Origin: G963662905 sp963662905
GTDB lineage: Bacteria; Bacteroidota; Bacteroidia; Bacteroidales; WRLA01
Assembly: GCA_963662905.2 (NCBI GenBank)
Contig: CAXXFD010000002.1
Span: forward strand, 744,001 to 808,000
Length of the DNA: 64,000 nt
Direction of reading: 5' to 3'
Part shown: positions 42,005-50,409 of the stretch, piece by piece
How positions within the stretch are numbered: the first letter of the stretch is position 1
Layout of the letters: each line of letters starts with the position of its first letter
Program-made: the position numbers and the translations under genes
The notes under the pieces: generated by a model
What the model was told of the DNA's origin: nothing
Databases searched by the model: none
The model's input: only the letters and a program-made list of their open reading frames with translations

Positions 42005-44406
42005 ACAAAATAATATTTCTTTTTTTCCTGCTTTTTGCAAGCAGTATGATGCTACACGCTCAAAAAAGCATCCGGCTTATCAATCAAAAGGACAAATCTC
42101 CTGTTTCAGATGCTTTTGTTTATAATCAAAACCGTTCCAAAACAGCCATCAGTAATATGCAGGGCATTGTTTTGCTTAACGATTTCCGGGATAAGGATAG
42201 TCTTTACATTCAACACGCTTCTTTTCAGCCCCTGATTGTTGCGGTTTCATCCATCACAAAAAAGAATCAGGCTATTGAAATGAAGCCCAACCTTGTACCT
42301 TTGAGCCAGATTGTTATTTCGGCGAACCGCTGGGAACAGGACCGGACGGAAGTACCGAATCAAATTGTGGGCATCACAAAAAACGAGATTGACTTTGAAA
42401 ACCCACAAACCGCAGCAGATTTGCTGGGCGAAACCCATGAAGTTTTCATTCAGAAAAGCCAGATGGGCGGCGGAAGCCCGATGATCCGCGGTTTTTCGGC
42501 AAATTCGTTGCTCATTGTTGTTGACGGTATCCGCATGAACAATGCCATTTTCCGCAGTGGCAACCTGCAAAATGTTATCAGCATTGATCCGAATACCATT
42601 GGCAGCGCAGAAGTAATTTACGGCCCGGGCAGCGTGATGTACGGAAGTGATGCTTTGGGCGGTGTGATGGATTTTCATACAATGAAAGTTGGACTTAATG
42701 CCGATGGCTTCGATTTTGGCTCGAACTATATGGCACGTTTTTCCACCGCCAATATGGAGCGCACTTTTCATATCGACGCTTCCTATGGAGGAAAAAAATG
42801 GGGCGGGCTCACCAGTGTGACCTATAGCGGATTTTCCGATCTGCGCATGGGAAACAACGGCCGCGAAAGCTATGAACGCAAAGAATACCAGAAATACATC
42901 AACGGAAAAGACACAACCCTCATTAACGATAACCCAAACATCCAGAAAGAGAGCGGATACGAACAACTGAACGTACTGCAAAAAGTTCGGTTCCGCCCCA
43001 ACCAAAACTGGGATTTTAATTACAGCTTTCAATACAGCAGCACAACCAATCTGCCACGCTACGACCGCCTGATCCAGTATAGTGGAGATGAATTAAAATA
43101 TGGTGCATGGTATTACGGCCCGCAAAAATGGATGCAAAACAATTTGACTTCCACGCTCAAACAAGAGACCGCATTCTTCAGCAACGTACGCCTGATTCTG
43201 GGCTATCAGTATTTCGAAGAAAGCCGCCACGACCGCAAATACGATAAAACCAACCTGCGCAGCCGAACCGAAAAAGTTGATCTTTTTACCCTCAACCTTG
43301 ATATGGACAAAAGGTTTAGCGAAAAGATCAGCCTCTTTTACGGCATCGACGGAGCCTACAACAATGTACGTTCCGAAGGCATTGAAAAAGACATTCTTAC
43401 AGGCATCGAAGAAATCACCGGCGCACGCTATCCCGACAGCACCAACCATTACGGGAGCGCTGCACTTTATGCCAGCATGAAATTAAAAGCCAATGAAAAA
43501 CTGACCATTATTGGTGGCATCCGTTACAGTTATATTTCCATGCTCAGCCGCTTTAAAGAGCATTCTTATTATGATTTTCCATTTGATGAAATTAAGCTGA
43601 ATACAGGTGCACTGAACGGCAGTTTAGGCGCTGCATGGCAAATTGGCTGCGGATGGCAGTTAAACACGAATTTGTCCAGCGGTTTCCGCGCACCCAATCT
43701 CGATGATATCGGTAAAATTTTTGATTCCGAACCGGGCAATGTGATTGTACCCAACAAAGACCTGAAACCCGAATACGCTTATAATGCAGATATGAGCATC
43801 AGTAAAATATTTGGGCACAGCAGCGAAGCCAGCCTGACTGTTTTTTACACTCATATTGAAGACATTATGGTTCGCCGTGACTTTCTGTTTAACGGACAGG
43901 ACAGCATTATGTACGATGGCGAAATGAGCAAAGTGCAGGCGATTGTAAACGGAGGCACAGGCTATATTTATGGAGGAAGTTTCTCGCTCAAAGCCAATAT
44001 CACCAATGGTTTTTCTGTGAAAAGTTTCCTTACCTACCAGTACGGCCGCGATGAAGATGATTTGCCCATACGCCATGTGAGCCCGCTTTTTGGAAGCACC
44101 GGCATCATGTATAACTACAAAAAACTTACGGCCGAGCTGTATGCAAATTATAATGGTGAAATCAGCTATAAAAACCTCGCACCTTCTGAAAGGGACAAAA
44201 CCTATATGTATGCCACGGACGATGAAGGCAATCCCTTTGCTCCTGCCTGGGCCACGCTCAACCTGAAAGCTGAATTCCAGGTAGTGCCTGATTTGACTTT
44301 CAGCATGGGGCTGGAAAATATACTGGATCACCGCTACCGCCCATACAGTTCGGGCATTGCAGCTGCAGGACGGAATTTTATTTTCAGCATACGCGGATCA
44401 TTCTGA
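42001..44406 (+). CDS. TonB-dependent outer-membrane receptor (haem/haemoglobin-receptor-like)
   Basis: 801 aa. Signal peptide (FLFFLLFASSMMLHAQ), then a short carboxypeptidase-regulatory-like domain (about 22-100: IRLINQKDKSPVSDAFVYNQ), a plug (about 110-225: SPMIRGFSANSLLIVVDGIR and EVIYGPGSVMYGSDALGGVM), and a 22-strand barrel ending with aromatic-rich AAGRNFIFSIRGSF. It uses TonB/ExbB energy to import a scarce nutrient. The plug wording is closest to haem/haemoglobin receptors in my memory, but siderophore or B12 transport cannot be excluded; no HxxxNPN-like haem motif was located. It is translationally coupled to the acyltransferase gene. Confidence 0.85.
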   Translation: MNKIIFLFFLLFASSMMLHAQKSIRLINQKDKSPVSDAFVYNQNRSKTAISNMQGIVLLNDFRDKDSLYIQHASFQPLIVAVSSITKKNQAIEMKPNLVPLSQIVISANRWEQDRTEVPNQIVGITKNEIDFENPQTAADLLGETHEVFIQKSQMGGGSPMIRGFSANSLLIVVDGIRMNNAIFRSGNLQNVISIDPNTIGSAEVIYGPGSVMYGSDALGGVMDFHTMKVGLNADGFDFGSNYMARFSTANMERTFHIDASYGGKKWGGLTSVTYSGFSDLRMGNNGRESYERKEYQKYINGKDTTLINDNPNIQKESGYEQLNVLQKVRFRPNQNWDFNYSFQYSSTTNLPRYDRLIQYSGDELKYGAWYYGPQKWMQNNLTSTLKQETAFFSNVRLILGYQYFEESRHDRKYDKTNLRSRTEKVDLFTLNLDMDKRFSEKISLFYGIDGAYNNVRSEGIEKDILTGIEEITGARYPDSTNHYGSAALYASMKLKANEKLTIIGGIRYSYISMLSRFKEHSYYDFPFDEIKLNTGALNGSLGAAWQIGCGWQLNTNLSSGFRAPNLDDIGKIFDSEPGNVIVPNKDLKPEYAYNADMSISKIFGHSSEASLTVFYTHIEDIMVRRDFLFNGQDSIMYDGEMSKVQAIVNGGTGYIYGGSFSLKANITNGFSVKSFLTYQYGRDEDDLPIRHVSPLFGSTGIMYNYKKLTAELYANYNGEISYKNLAPSERDKTYMYATDDEGNPFAPAWATLNLKAEFQVVPDLTFSMGLENILDHRYRPYSSGIAAAGRNFIFSIRGSF

Positions 44407-44448
44407 TTTGTGCTGATTCAATCATGCAAAAAAAATATTAAAAAACAC

Positions 44449-44480
44449 TTGATATTTTATTGTAATTTAATCTACTTTTG
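44449..44480 (+). promoter_or_regulatory. Promoter of the receiver-domain gene
   Basis: TTG (44449-44451), 21-nt spacer, then TACTTTTG (44473-44480), a full match to the Bacteroidota -33/-7 promoter. The start codon at 44509 is 28 nt downstream. Confidence 0.65.
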
Positions 44481-44508
44481 TGGATTAAGTAACAAACAGT
44501 ATTGAAGC

Positions 44509-44955
44509 ATGATTGAAAACCCTCCGGATTGGAGCCGAATTACATTTCTGGTAGTGGAAGATGTCGATAATAATTTCGAATACGTCAATACTTTGCTTAT
44601 GCGAACCAAAGCAAAGGTAATCCGTGCGCTGGAAGGAAATGAAGCCATTGAAATATTCATGCAGCATCCCGAGATTGATATCGTTTTGATGGACATACAG
44701 CTACCGGGCATGGACGGCATTGAAGCTACCCGCGAAATCAAGAAAATACGTCCGCAAACCCCTGTTTTGGGACAAACAGCCTATGCACTTAAATCGGATA
44801 TTGAACTTATGCAGCAATCGCAGCTGGATGATTTCGTAACCAAGCCCGTGCGCCCCAATGACCTGCTCATTTTCATTTCCAAGTATGTAAGTAGTTCAAA
44901 TACAAAAACTACAGGCTCAAAAACGAAACTCAAAGACTATCCGCAAAATCTTTAA
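44509..44955 (+). CDS. Stand-alone response-regulator receiver protein
   Basis: 148 aa, a single CheY-like domain. Acidic pair in VVEDVDNN near residue 15, phospho-acceptor Asp in IVLMDIQLPGMDG near 63, Thr in LGQTAYA near 91, Lys in FVTKPVRP near 112. The ~20-residue C-terminal tail is polar and has no output domain. It probably works as a phospho-relay partner of a hybrid kinase encoded elsewhere. The last 26 nt overlap, tail to tail, with the 3' end of the heptose phosphatase gene on the other strand. Confidence 0.88.
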   Translation: MIENPPDWSRITFLVVEDVDNNFEYVNTLLMRTKAKVIRALEGNEAIEIFMQHPEIDIVLMDIQLPGMDGIEATREIKKIRPQTPVLGQTAYALKSDIELMQQSQLDDFVTKPVRPNDLLIFISKYVSSSNTKTTGSKTKLKDYPQNL

Positions 44956-45481
44956 GGCCGGAAAACCAATAATCGATCAATTGGTGGTTTTGACGAACCA
45001 AATCCTGATCCGTTGAAATGAATACGGTACGCATTCCTAGTTTCCTGCCGAATTCCATATCCGACAAGCTATCCCCTACTATAACAGCTTTTTTGAGTTG
45101 AATCCCAAATTCCTTTCGCGCTTTTAATCCCATGCCCACATTGGGTTTTCTGTCGATATGGCCTTCCTCGCGGCGATATGGGCAATAATAAATGCGGTCA
45201 ATCACATCCACACCGGCATTCATTTCCCATATCATTTTCGCATGGATTTCATCCAGATCTTCGTGTGTCATCAATCCTTTGCCAATGCCCTGCTGATTGG
45301 TGACCACAAAAATATGTCCAAACAGCCTGCGGAATTTCTTCATGGCGGGCGCCACCCCGGGCAACAATTCAAACTGTTCGGGCTTCGTTACATAATCTCC
45401 CACCAGCCGTGTGTTAATTACCCCATCCCGATCCAGGAAAAGACTGGCGTTTTTGCCCAATTCAATGATTTTAGAACTCAT
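44930..45481 (-). CDS. gmhB: D-glycero-D-manno-heptose 1,7-bisphosphate 7-phosphatase
   Basis: 183 aa from the ATG at 45481, which overlaps the nucleotidyltransferase gene by 11 nt. HisB-N type HAD enzyme: FLDRDGVIN (nucleophile and acid/base Asp), VTNQQGIGKG near 62, a zinc loop in compact form (YYCPYRREEGHIDRKPN near 105, with one of the usual Cys replaced) and VGDSLSDMEFG near 138. GmhB removes the 7-phosphate of the heptose bisphosphate in ADP- or GDP-heptose synthesis. It is the third gene of a gmhA-hddC-gmhB operon. Confidence 0.88.
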   Translation of the reverse strand: MSSKIIELGKNASLFLDRDGVINTRLVGDYVTKPEQFELLPGVAPAMKKFRRLFGHIFVVTNQQGIGKGLMTHEDLDEIHAKMIWEMNAGVDVIDRIYYCPYRREEGHIDRKPNVGMGLKARKEFGIQLKKAVIVGDSLSDMEFGRKLGMRTVFISTDQDLVRQNHQLIDYWFSGLKDFADSL

Positions 45482-46184
45482 CTGCGAACTCTTTAAATTC
45501 TTCATTGGCCCGTTTAAAATCTTCCGGAATGCCGATGTCGATAAAATACTGCTTGCAAGACATGCCATAAAAAGCATGATCTTCAAACTTCTTTTGCAGC
45601 ACATCTTTCTCAAAGCTAAACTTCCGGCCTACTTCAAAATCGGAAATCAAAGACCTGTTCATCAAGTAAATACCACCATTAATACTGCCTTTGCCTTTTG
45701 CTTCGGATTTTTCACTGAAACCTATAATCCTGCCTCCTGGGTTTACTTCCACGGCACCGTAACGGCTCACATCCGGCACCTGTCGCAATACCATTGTCAG
45801 CTCTGCACTAAAAATCCGATGATAATCCTGCAATTTACCAAGGTTAGCTTTAAAAAGCGTATCGCCATTGAGCGCAATAAAGCGGTCGCCAAGCAATTTT
45901 TCGGCAGCGAGACGTATTGCCCCGCCAGTTCCAAGAGGTTCATCTTCAATGGCATAATCAATATGCATATAGCGGAATTTATCACCAAAATGCTCTTTGA
46001 TCAATTCATGCTTATAGCCTACGGACAATACCACTTTTTTAATTCCGTACAATTCCAGATAAGCAAGTACATACTCCAGAAAAGGCTTTCCGTTTACCGG
46101 AGCCATCGGTTTCGGCAGATCCTGTACAACATCGCGCAGGCGTGTTCCCAAACCGCCGGCCAAAACAACAGCTTCTTTAAGCAT
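45471..46184 (-). CDS. hddC: Sugar nucleotidyltransferase, probable heptose 1-phosphate guanylyltransferase
   Basis: 237 aa from the ATG at 46184, which overlaps the gmhA stop by 8 nt. The NTP-transferase fold is clear: AVVLAGGLGTRLRDV with the nucleotide loop, LPKPMAPVNGKPFLEYVL near 24, ALNGDTLFKAN near 102 and FSEKSEAKGKGSINGGIYLM near 155. Between gmhA and gmhB this enzyme is expected to make GDP-D-glycero-alpha-D-manno-heptose (HddC); the ADP route would use bifunctional HldE, which is not here. A general sugar-1-phosphate transferase is the alternative. Confidence 0.82.
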   Translation of the reverse strand: MLKEAVVLAGGLGTRLRDVVQDLPKPMAPVNGKPFLEYVLAYLELYGIKKVVLSVGYKHELIKEHFGDKFRYMHIDYAIEDEPLGTGGAIRLAAEKLLGDRFIALNGDTLFKANLGKLQDYHRIFSAELTMVLRQVPDVSRYGAVEVNPGGRIIGFSEKSEAKGKGSINGGIYLMNRSLISDFEVGRKFSFEKDVLQKKFEDHAFYGMSCKQYFIDIGIPEDFKRANEEFKEFADEF

Positions 46185-46758
46185 TATCAGCAAACATTTG
46201 ATTTTCAACAATCTCGCAAATAATATGACCGATCAGGATATGTGCTTCCTGAATTCGTGGGGTATCATTGGAAGGCACATTGATCAGCAAATCGCAATGT
46301 TCTTTCATTTTGCCACCGCTTTGGCCGGTCATACCGATACAAATTGCGCCTTTTTTGTGCGCTTCTTCAAAAGCACGGATGATATTAACTGAGTTGCCAC
46401 TGGTACTCAAGCCAATAAGCACATCACCTTTACGGGCTTTGGCTTTGGTGAGGCGGGCAAAAACTTCATCGTAAGAATAATCATTGGCTACTGCCGTGAT
46501 ATAGCTTGTATTGACATGGAGTGCTTCAGCAAAAAGCGGTTCACGATCGAAATAAAATCGTCCGCTCAGTTCTGCCGCCAGATGCTGCGCGTCTGCTGCA
46601 CTCCCACCATTGCCGCAAAAAAGCACTTTGCCATCGGCTTCCAGTGTTTTAACGCAAGACAAGGCTGCTTTCTCTATTGCATTCAGCAACTTGTCATCTT
46701 CGGCTATTTTCGTTTTAACATCAATAGATTGGGAAATCTTATCTTTTAAATTGATCAT
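46177..46758 (-). CDS. gmhA: Sedoheptulose 7-phosphate isomerase (SIS domain)
   Basis: 193 aa. SIS-domain features: VLFCGNGGSAADAQHLAAELSG (about 46-67), AEALHVNTSYITAVANDY (about 78-95), DVLIGLSTSGNSVNIIRAFE near 111 and CIGMTGQSGGKM near 137. It converts sedoheptulose 7-phosphate to D-glycero-D-manno-heptose 7-phosphate, the first step of nucleotide-activated heptose synthesis for cell-surface glycans. A perfect -7 box lies 20 nt upstream (46778-46785). The kinase for the second step (HddA) is not in the window. Confidence 0.93.
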   Translation of the reverse strand: MINLKDKISQSIDVKTKIAEDDKLLNAIEKAALSCVKTLEADGKVLFCGNGGSAADAQHLAAELSGRFYFDREPLFAEALHVNTSYITAVANDYSYDEVFARLTKAKARKGDVLIGLSTSGNSVNIIRAFEEAHKKGAICIGMTGQSGGKMKEHCDLLINVPSNDTPRIQEAHILIGHIICEIVENQMFADNA

Positions 46759-46777
46759 AATCTTGTTTTTTCGCAGG

Positions 46778-46785
46778 CAAAGATA
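46778..46785 (-). promoter_or_regulatory. -7 promoter box of the gmhA operon
   Basis: The minus strand reads TATCTTTG, a full TAnnTTTG match, ending 19 nt before the ATG at 46758. No TTG at 19-21 nt spacing was found. Confidence 0.5.
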
Positions 46786-46806
46786 AGAAAAACAGCAGGG
46801 GATTTT

Positions 46807-48585
46807 TTATTCCTCAACACTCACATCCAACAGGGTTTTGCGGTATGCTTTAAAAATATTGGCCCGGCTCACAAAACCAATATATTTTCCGTCATCAATA
46901 ACAGGCAAATTATAGTGCGTTACTTTATTAAATTTATCCATCACCTGCTCCATGGAATCGCTTGTTGATACATGCATATCGGCCTGTATCATATATTCTG
47001 TAACCGGATTTTCGTACTTTTCAGGTTGAAACATATCATCACGCACATCATCCAGATCGACCAGGCCCAGATAAGTGGCATCTTTAAGCAAAACCGGATA
47101 AATATTACGTTTGGAACGGGAGATTACTTTTGTCAGTTCCCCAAGTGTGGTTTCCGGGGAAACCGGGATCAGATCTTTATCCACCAAAGAGCTAACGCTC
47201 AGCAATGTCAGTACGGTTTTATCCTTATGATGCGAAATCAAATCACCGCTTTGAGCCAGTTTCATCGTAAAAAGGCTGTGTTGGGTAAACATGCGTATCG
47301 TTACAAAACTCACTGCGGTAGTGAGCATCAGCGGAACAATCAGTTCATAACCGTTGGTCATTTCGGCAATCAAAAATATCGCGGTAAGCGGTGCATGCAG
47401 CACAGCACCCAAAACCCCGGCCATGCCTACCAGCGTGAAATTGACATCATGCACTTTCCCAAACAGGCCGCTATCGTTGAGCAAACGGGCAAAAATATAT
47501 CCTGTGATACCGCCACTTACGGCAGCCGGCGCGAAAATCCCGCCAATGCCGCCTGCTTCGGTAGTGAGCGCCGTAGCCACGACTTTCAGCAAGACCAAAA
47601 CAATCAGAAAGCTGATCATCACCCATTCGTAATCACGGATGAAATAAAATACCGTATTGTCAATCAACTGATCAGCATTTCCGGCAATAATTTCCCGGAT
47701 AGCGGAATAACCTTCGCCATAGAGCGGAGGAAAAAGAAAAAGCAGAAGCCCGAGTATCAGGCCGCCAACCAGTACTTTATAACGCACAGAAACTATCGTG
47801 CGGAAGCGGTCCTGGATAAAAACATACACATTATGAAAATAGAGGGAAACCAATCCGCACAGGATTCCCAGCAGGATATACAGATAAAATACCTCAACTT
47901 CAAAGATCTGATTTACTTTAAAATGCACCAGGATTTCATCCGCCAGCAGCATTTTTGTTGTGATCGCACCTGTAACAGAGGCAATAAGCAAAGGAATAAT
48001 TGATGCGGTAGTAAGATCAAGCATCAGCACTTCAAGGCTGAAAATCACGGCAGCAACCGGTGTGGTAAAGATGGATGCAATGGCACCTGCAGCACCACAT
48101 CCAATCAGCAGGTTACGGTGGCTGTAACTGATACGCAAAAACTGTCCCAGGGTCGAACCCATAGAAGCTCCGGCAGCAATAATCGGGGATTCCAGCCCCA
48201 CGCTCCCTCCGAAACCGGCAGTAAACGAACTCCCGATTAAAGATGAAAAATATTTATGCCAGCGCATACGGCCATCTAAACGGGAAATCACATAAAGGAT
48301 GCGCGGAATACCCTGTTCGGTATCATCTTTTATGAGATAACGAATGACGAAAACTGTGATCCCAATGCCCATAAGCGGAAACAAGAGCAGCCAATATAAT
48401 TGCTCTGAATGCGGAAACCCGGTAAGCACCAGGTTTTTAATGAGATGCACGAATGATTTGAGCAGATATGCCGATAGACCGGCGAGAAGGCCAACAATGA
48501 GACTGAGAAAAATCAGGAAATACTTATCGCTGATGCTCTTTTTCCGCCAAACCAAAAACCGGCTTATGTATCGCTTTCTGCTCAT
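46807..48585 (-). CDS. ClC-family chloride channel/antiporter with CBS pair
   Basis: 592 aa. The ClC core (about 20-430) has the selectivity motifs in diverged form: GFGGSVGLESP near 130 (GxEGP region, gating Glu kept), TEAGGIGGIFAPA near 348 (GGxFxP), and the coordinating Tyr region EMTNGYELIVP near 408. A tandem CBS domain pair fills about 455-585 (LGELTKVISRSKRNIYPVLL; DSMEQVMDKFNKVTHYNLPV). It carries chloride (or another halide) across the inner membrane, perhaps as an H+ exchanger, gated by adenine nucleotides at the CBS pair. The stop lies 48 nt after the gmhA start region; it is transcribed on its own. Confidence 0.92.
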   Translation of the reverse strand: MSRKRYISRFLVWRKKSISDKYFLIFLSLIVGLLAGLSAYLLKSFVHLIKNLVLTGFPHSEQLYWLLLFPLMGIGITVFVIRYLIKDDTEQGIPRILYVISRLDGRMRWHKYFSSLIGSSFTAGFGGSVGLESPIIAAGASMGSTLGQFLRISYSHRNLLIGCGAAGAIASIFTTPVAAVIFSLEVLMLDLTTASIIPLLIASVTGAITTKMLLADEILVHFKVNQIFEVEVFYLYILLGILCGLVSLYFHNVYVFIQDRFRTIVSVRYKVLVGGLILGLLLFLFPPLYGEGYSAIREIIAGNADQLIDNTVFYFIRDYEWVMISFLIVLVLLKVVATALTTEAGGIGGIFAPAAVSGGITGYIFARLLNDSGLFGKVHDVNFTLVGMAGVLGAVLHAPLTAIFLIAEMTNGYELIVPLMLTTAVSFVTIRMFTQHSLFTMKLAQSGDLISHHKDKTVLTLLSVSSLVDKDLIPVSPETTLGELTKVISRSKRNIYPVLLKDATYLGLVDLDDVRDDMFQPEKYENPVTEYMIQADMHVSTSDSMEQVMDKFNKVTHYNLPVIDDGKYIGFVSRANIFKAYRKTLLDVSVEE

Positions 48586-48753
48586 TGGGTAAATTATGCG
48601 GTCGAATGTACGAAATTTTTCAATTTGACATGAAGCCGTGCTTGACCGATAATTCTGTCCTGGCTGCGCAACAAAATATGTTCATTACTTTTGGCCGCGA
48701 TCATTTTTCGGAATTATAGTCGTGAAGCAAATAAGCGGAAGGTTGTATTGTTA

Positions 48754-48783
48754 TTGTGATGATGCTTTGTTTCCTTACCTTTG
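48754..48783 (+). promoter_or_regulatory. Promoter of the zinc-ribbon gene pair
   Basis: TTG (48754-48756), 19-nt spacer, TACCTTTG (48776-48783): an exact consensus Bacteroidota promoter. It lies inside the reading frame that is open upstream, so the start of the following gene must be the ATG at 48827. Confidence 0.7.
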
Positions 48784-48826
48784 TAGTTATGGAATTAAGC
48801 GTATAGAACCAAAAAGCAACACTGCT

Positions 48827-49582
48827 ATGACCACATATCATTTTGAACGCATCAAATGTCCTTTTTGCCAGAATGAAATCCTGCTTCGTCAGGAAGCTTT
48901 TCCGATTGGCGATATGTGCTGGTCGGACGGATACAGCCATGCGTTTTTTATGTCGGATCATGAAGGATTGATTGCCCAGTGCGAACAGTGCAAAAGTGCA
49001 TTTTGGCCGGAAGATATCGAGCAGGGAAGTACTGTCCGAAGCATCAATAAAGAGGTTTCAACTGATTATGAGGATATTTTCTCCATCCACACAGAAACAG
49101 TTGAGAAATACAGGCAATTCGTGAATGACGGACTGGGCAATACGCGCGAAAGGGAAAGCTATTTGCGCCTGCGCCTACTTTGGGCCATCAACGACATCCG
49201 CCGCGAAAGCAGCCAATACCTAAGCCTGATCTTTAAAATTAAAAGCCTGACCAATTTACGGATTTTAAAAAATGCTTTAAGCAATGAAACAAAAATCAGG
49301 GAATTGCTAAAAAATTATGAAATGCTGTACCAAGATAATCTGGAAAAACTCGAAAACCTGATTTCAGAAAAACCCTCCGTGCTGCTTGCCGAAATTCAAA
49401 GGAATTCTGGAATGTTTCAAGAATGCAAAAGCACGCTAAAGAACATCAGGCCAAATGAGAATATGGGGCAAAATGGGCTCCTGCAAAGCGTTTTGCATCC
49501 CGAATATGAAAAATCAGGCTTTTTTCGTGAGGCCATTCTAAAGGCAGCAAAAAGTAAAAATTCAAAACTCCTGCTGCTATGA
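48827..49582 (+). CDS. Zinc-ribbon protein of unknown function
   Basis: 251 aa from the ATG at 48827; the promoter at 48754-48783 excludes upstream starts. The N-terminus carries two CxxC knuckles (KCPFCQNEIL near residue 10; QCEQCKSAFW near 52), a probable zinc ribbon. The rest is helical and charged, with a TPR-like second half (RLRLLWAINDIRRE; MFQECKSTLKNI). I recognise no named family. Its stop overlaps the next ATG (ATGA), and the next protein also has a two-CxxC knuckle, so the pair probably acts together. Confidence 0.7.
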   Translation: MTTYHFERIKCPFCQNEILLRQEAFPIGDMCWSDGYSHAFFMSDHEGLIAQCEQCKSAFWPEDIEQGSTVRSINKEVSTDYEDIFSIHTETVEKYRQFVNDGLGNTRERESYLRLRLLWAINDIRRESSQYLSLIFKIKSLTNLRILKNALSNETKIRELLKNYEMLYQDNLEKLENLISEKPSVLLAEIQRNSGMFQECKSTLKNIRPNENMGQNGLLQSVLHPEYEKSGFFREAILKAAKSKNSKLLLL

Positions 49583-50331
49583 CCGAAAAAGAATTATTGA
49601 AACTGTATGCGGATGAACTCCGGAAATTAATCAAAGCCCGGATTCGGGTTGAGCCCTATAAAAGCAAAAAATTCACCTACGAAAACTCGAATTTGCTTTC
49701 GCATTTCAAAGGCCGGCCCTATTTTGACGAAGGAGAGGCTTGGCCGCTCTGCGAAGGCTGTGGTGAACCAATGGAATTTATCTTGCAAATCGGGGCTTCC
49801 AATCCGGACAAGATCTATTTGCCTGATGACATTCTGATGATCCAGTTTTATAAATGCCCACATTGCTTTTGCACCCGGCATGAAGACGAAGGCTGGCTGG
49901 TAAAAACTTATGACGACATTGATGTAATGGATTTTATTGAGATTGATCCGCCCTATGAATACGACGGAAGTGATTTTTGCCATATCCGCTATCATCATGG
50001 AAAATCATTACCCGATTGGGAAGGATTGCACAGAATTTCGCCACGGCTTTCAAAAATTGCTGTCCGAAGCTTTCCTGATGCCCCATGGAAATATTATCAA
50101 AAAGCCTGCATGGAACTGGGCATCGAACAGGAAATTGGCAGCGCACTTTTCGGTTATCCAAAATGGATACAGGGCGATGAAACGTCTGTTATTGAGGGCA
50201 AAACACTGCCTCTTTTTCTGGCCATCGACAGTGAAGAAGAAGCCGGCATTCGATGGATGGATGACGGAATGGTGTATTTATTTTACGATGAAAAGCGTAA
50301 TGAATTTTACTACAGAATGCAGTTTTATTAA
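49579..50331 (+). CDS. DUF1963-like (YwqG-type) zinc-knuckle protein
   Basis: 250 aa. It resembles DUF1963/YwqG proteins: SHFKGRPYFDEGEAWPLCEG near residue 36, FILQIGASNP near 67, LMIQFYKCPHC near 86, and a C-terminal FGYPKWIQGDE and PLFLAIDSEEEAGI. Four cysteines in CEGC and CPHC suggest a bound zinc. YwqG-like proteins have no well-defined activity. Translationally coupled to the gene before it. Confidence 0.65.
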   Translation: MTEKELLKLYADELRKLIKARIRVEPYKSKKFTYENSNLLSHFKGRPYFDEGEAWPLCEGCGEPMEFILQIGASNPDKIYLPDDILMIQFYKCPHCFCTRHEDEGWLVKTYDDIDVMDFIEIDPPYEYDGSDFCHIRYHHGKSLPDWEGLHRISPRLSKIAVRSFPDAPWKYYQKACMELGIEQEIGSALFGYPKWIQGDETSVIEGKTLPLFLAIDSEEEAGIRWMDDGMVYLFYDEKRNEFYYRMQFY

Positions 50332-50353
50332 ACATGGTCAAATCCGGATAACG

Positions 50354-50385
50354 TAAATTTTGCGGTTTGAATCGCAAAAATCATA
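50354..50385. repeat. Left 32-bp direct repeat flanking the ATPase gene
   Basis: Begins TAAATTTTGCGGTTTGAATC and contains the palindrome TTGCG-N8-CGCAA (50360-50377). The copy at 51642-51673 differs by one base. The pair frames the ATPase gene exactly, between the DUF1963 gene and the KamA gene. Confidence 0.85.
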
Positions 50386-50409
50386 GCTTCTCAAAAGAAA
50401 AATCTCTTT

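Noticed and set aside
48722..48826. Upstream start for the zinc-ribbon protein
   Set aside because: A consensus promoter occupies 48754-48783, so this part is not in the transcript.
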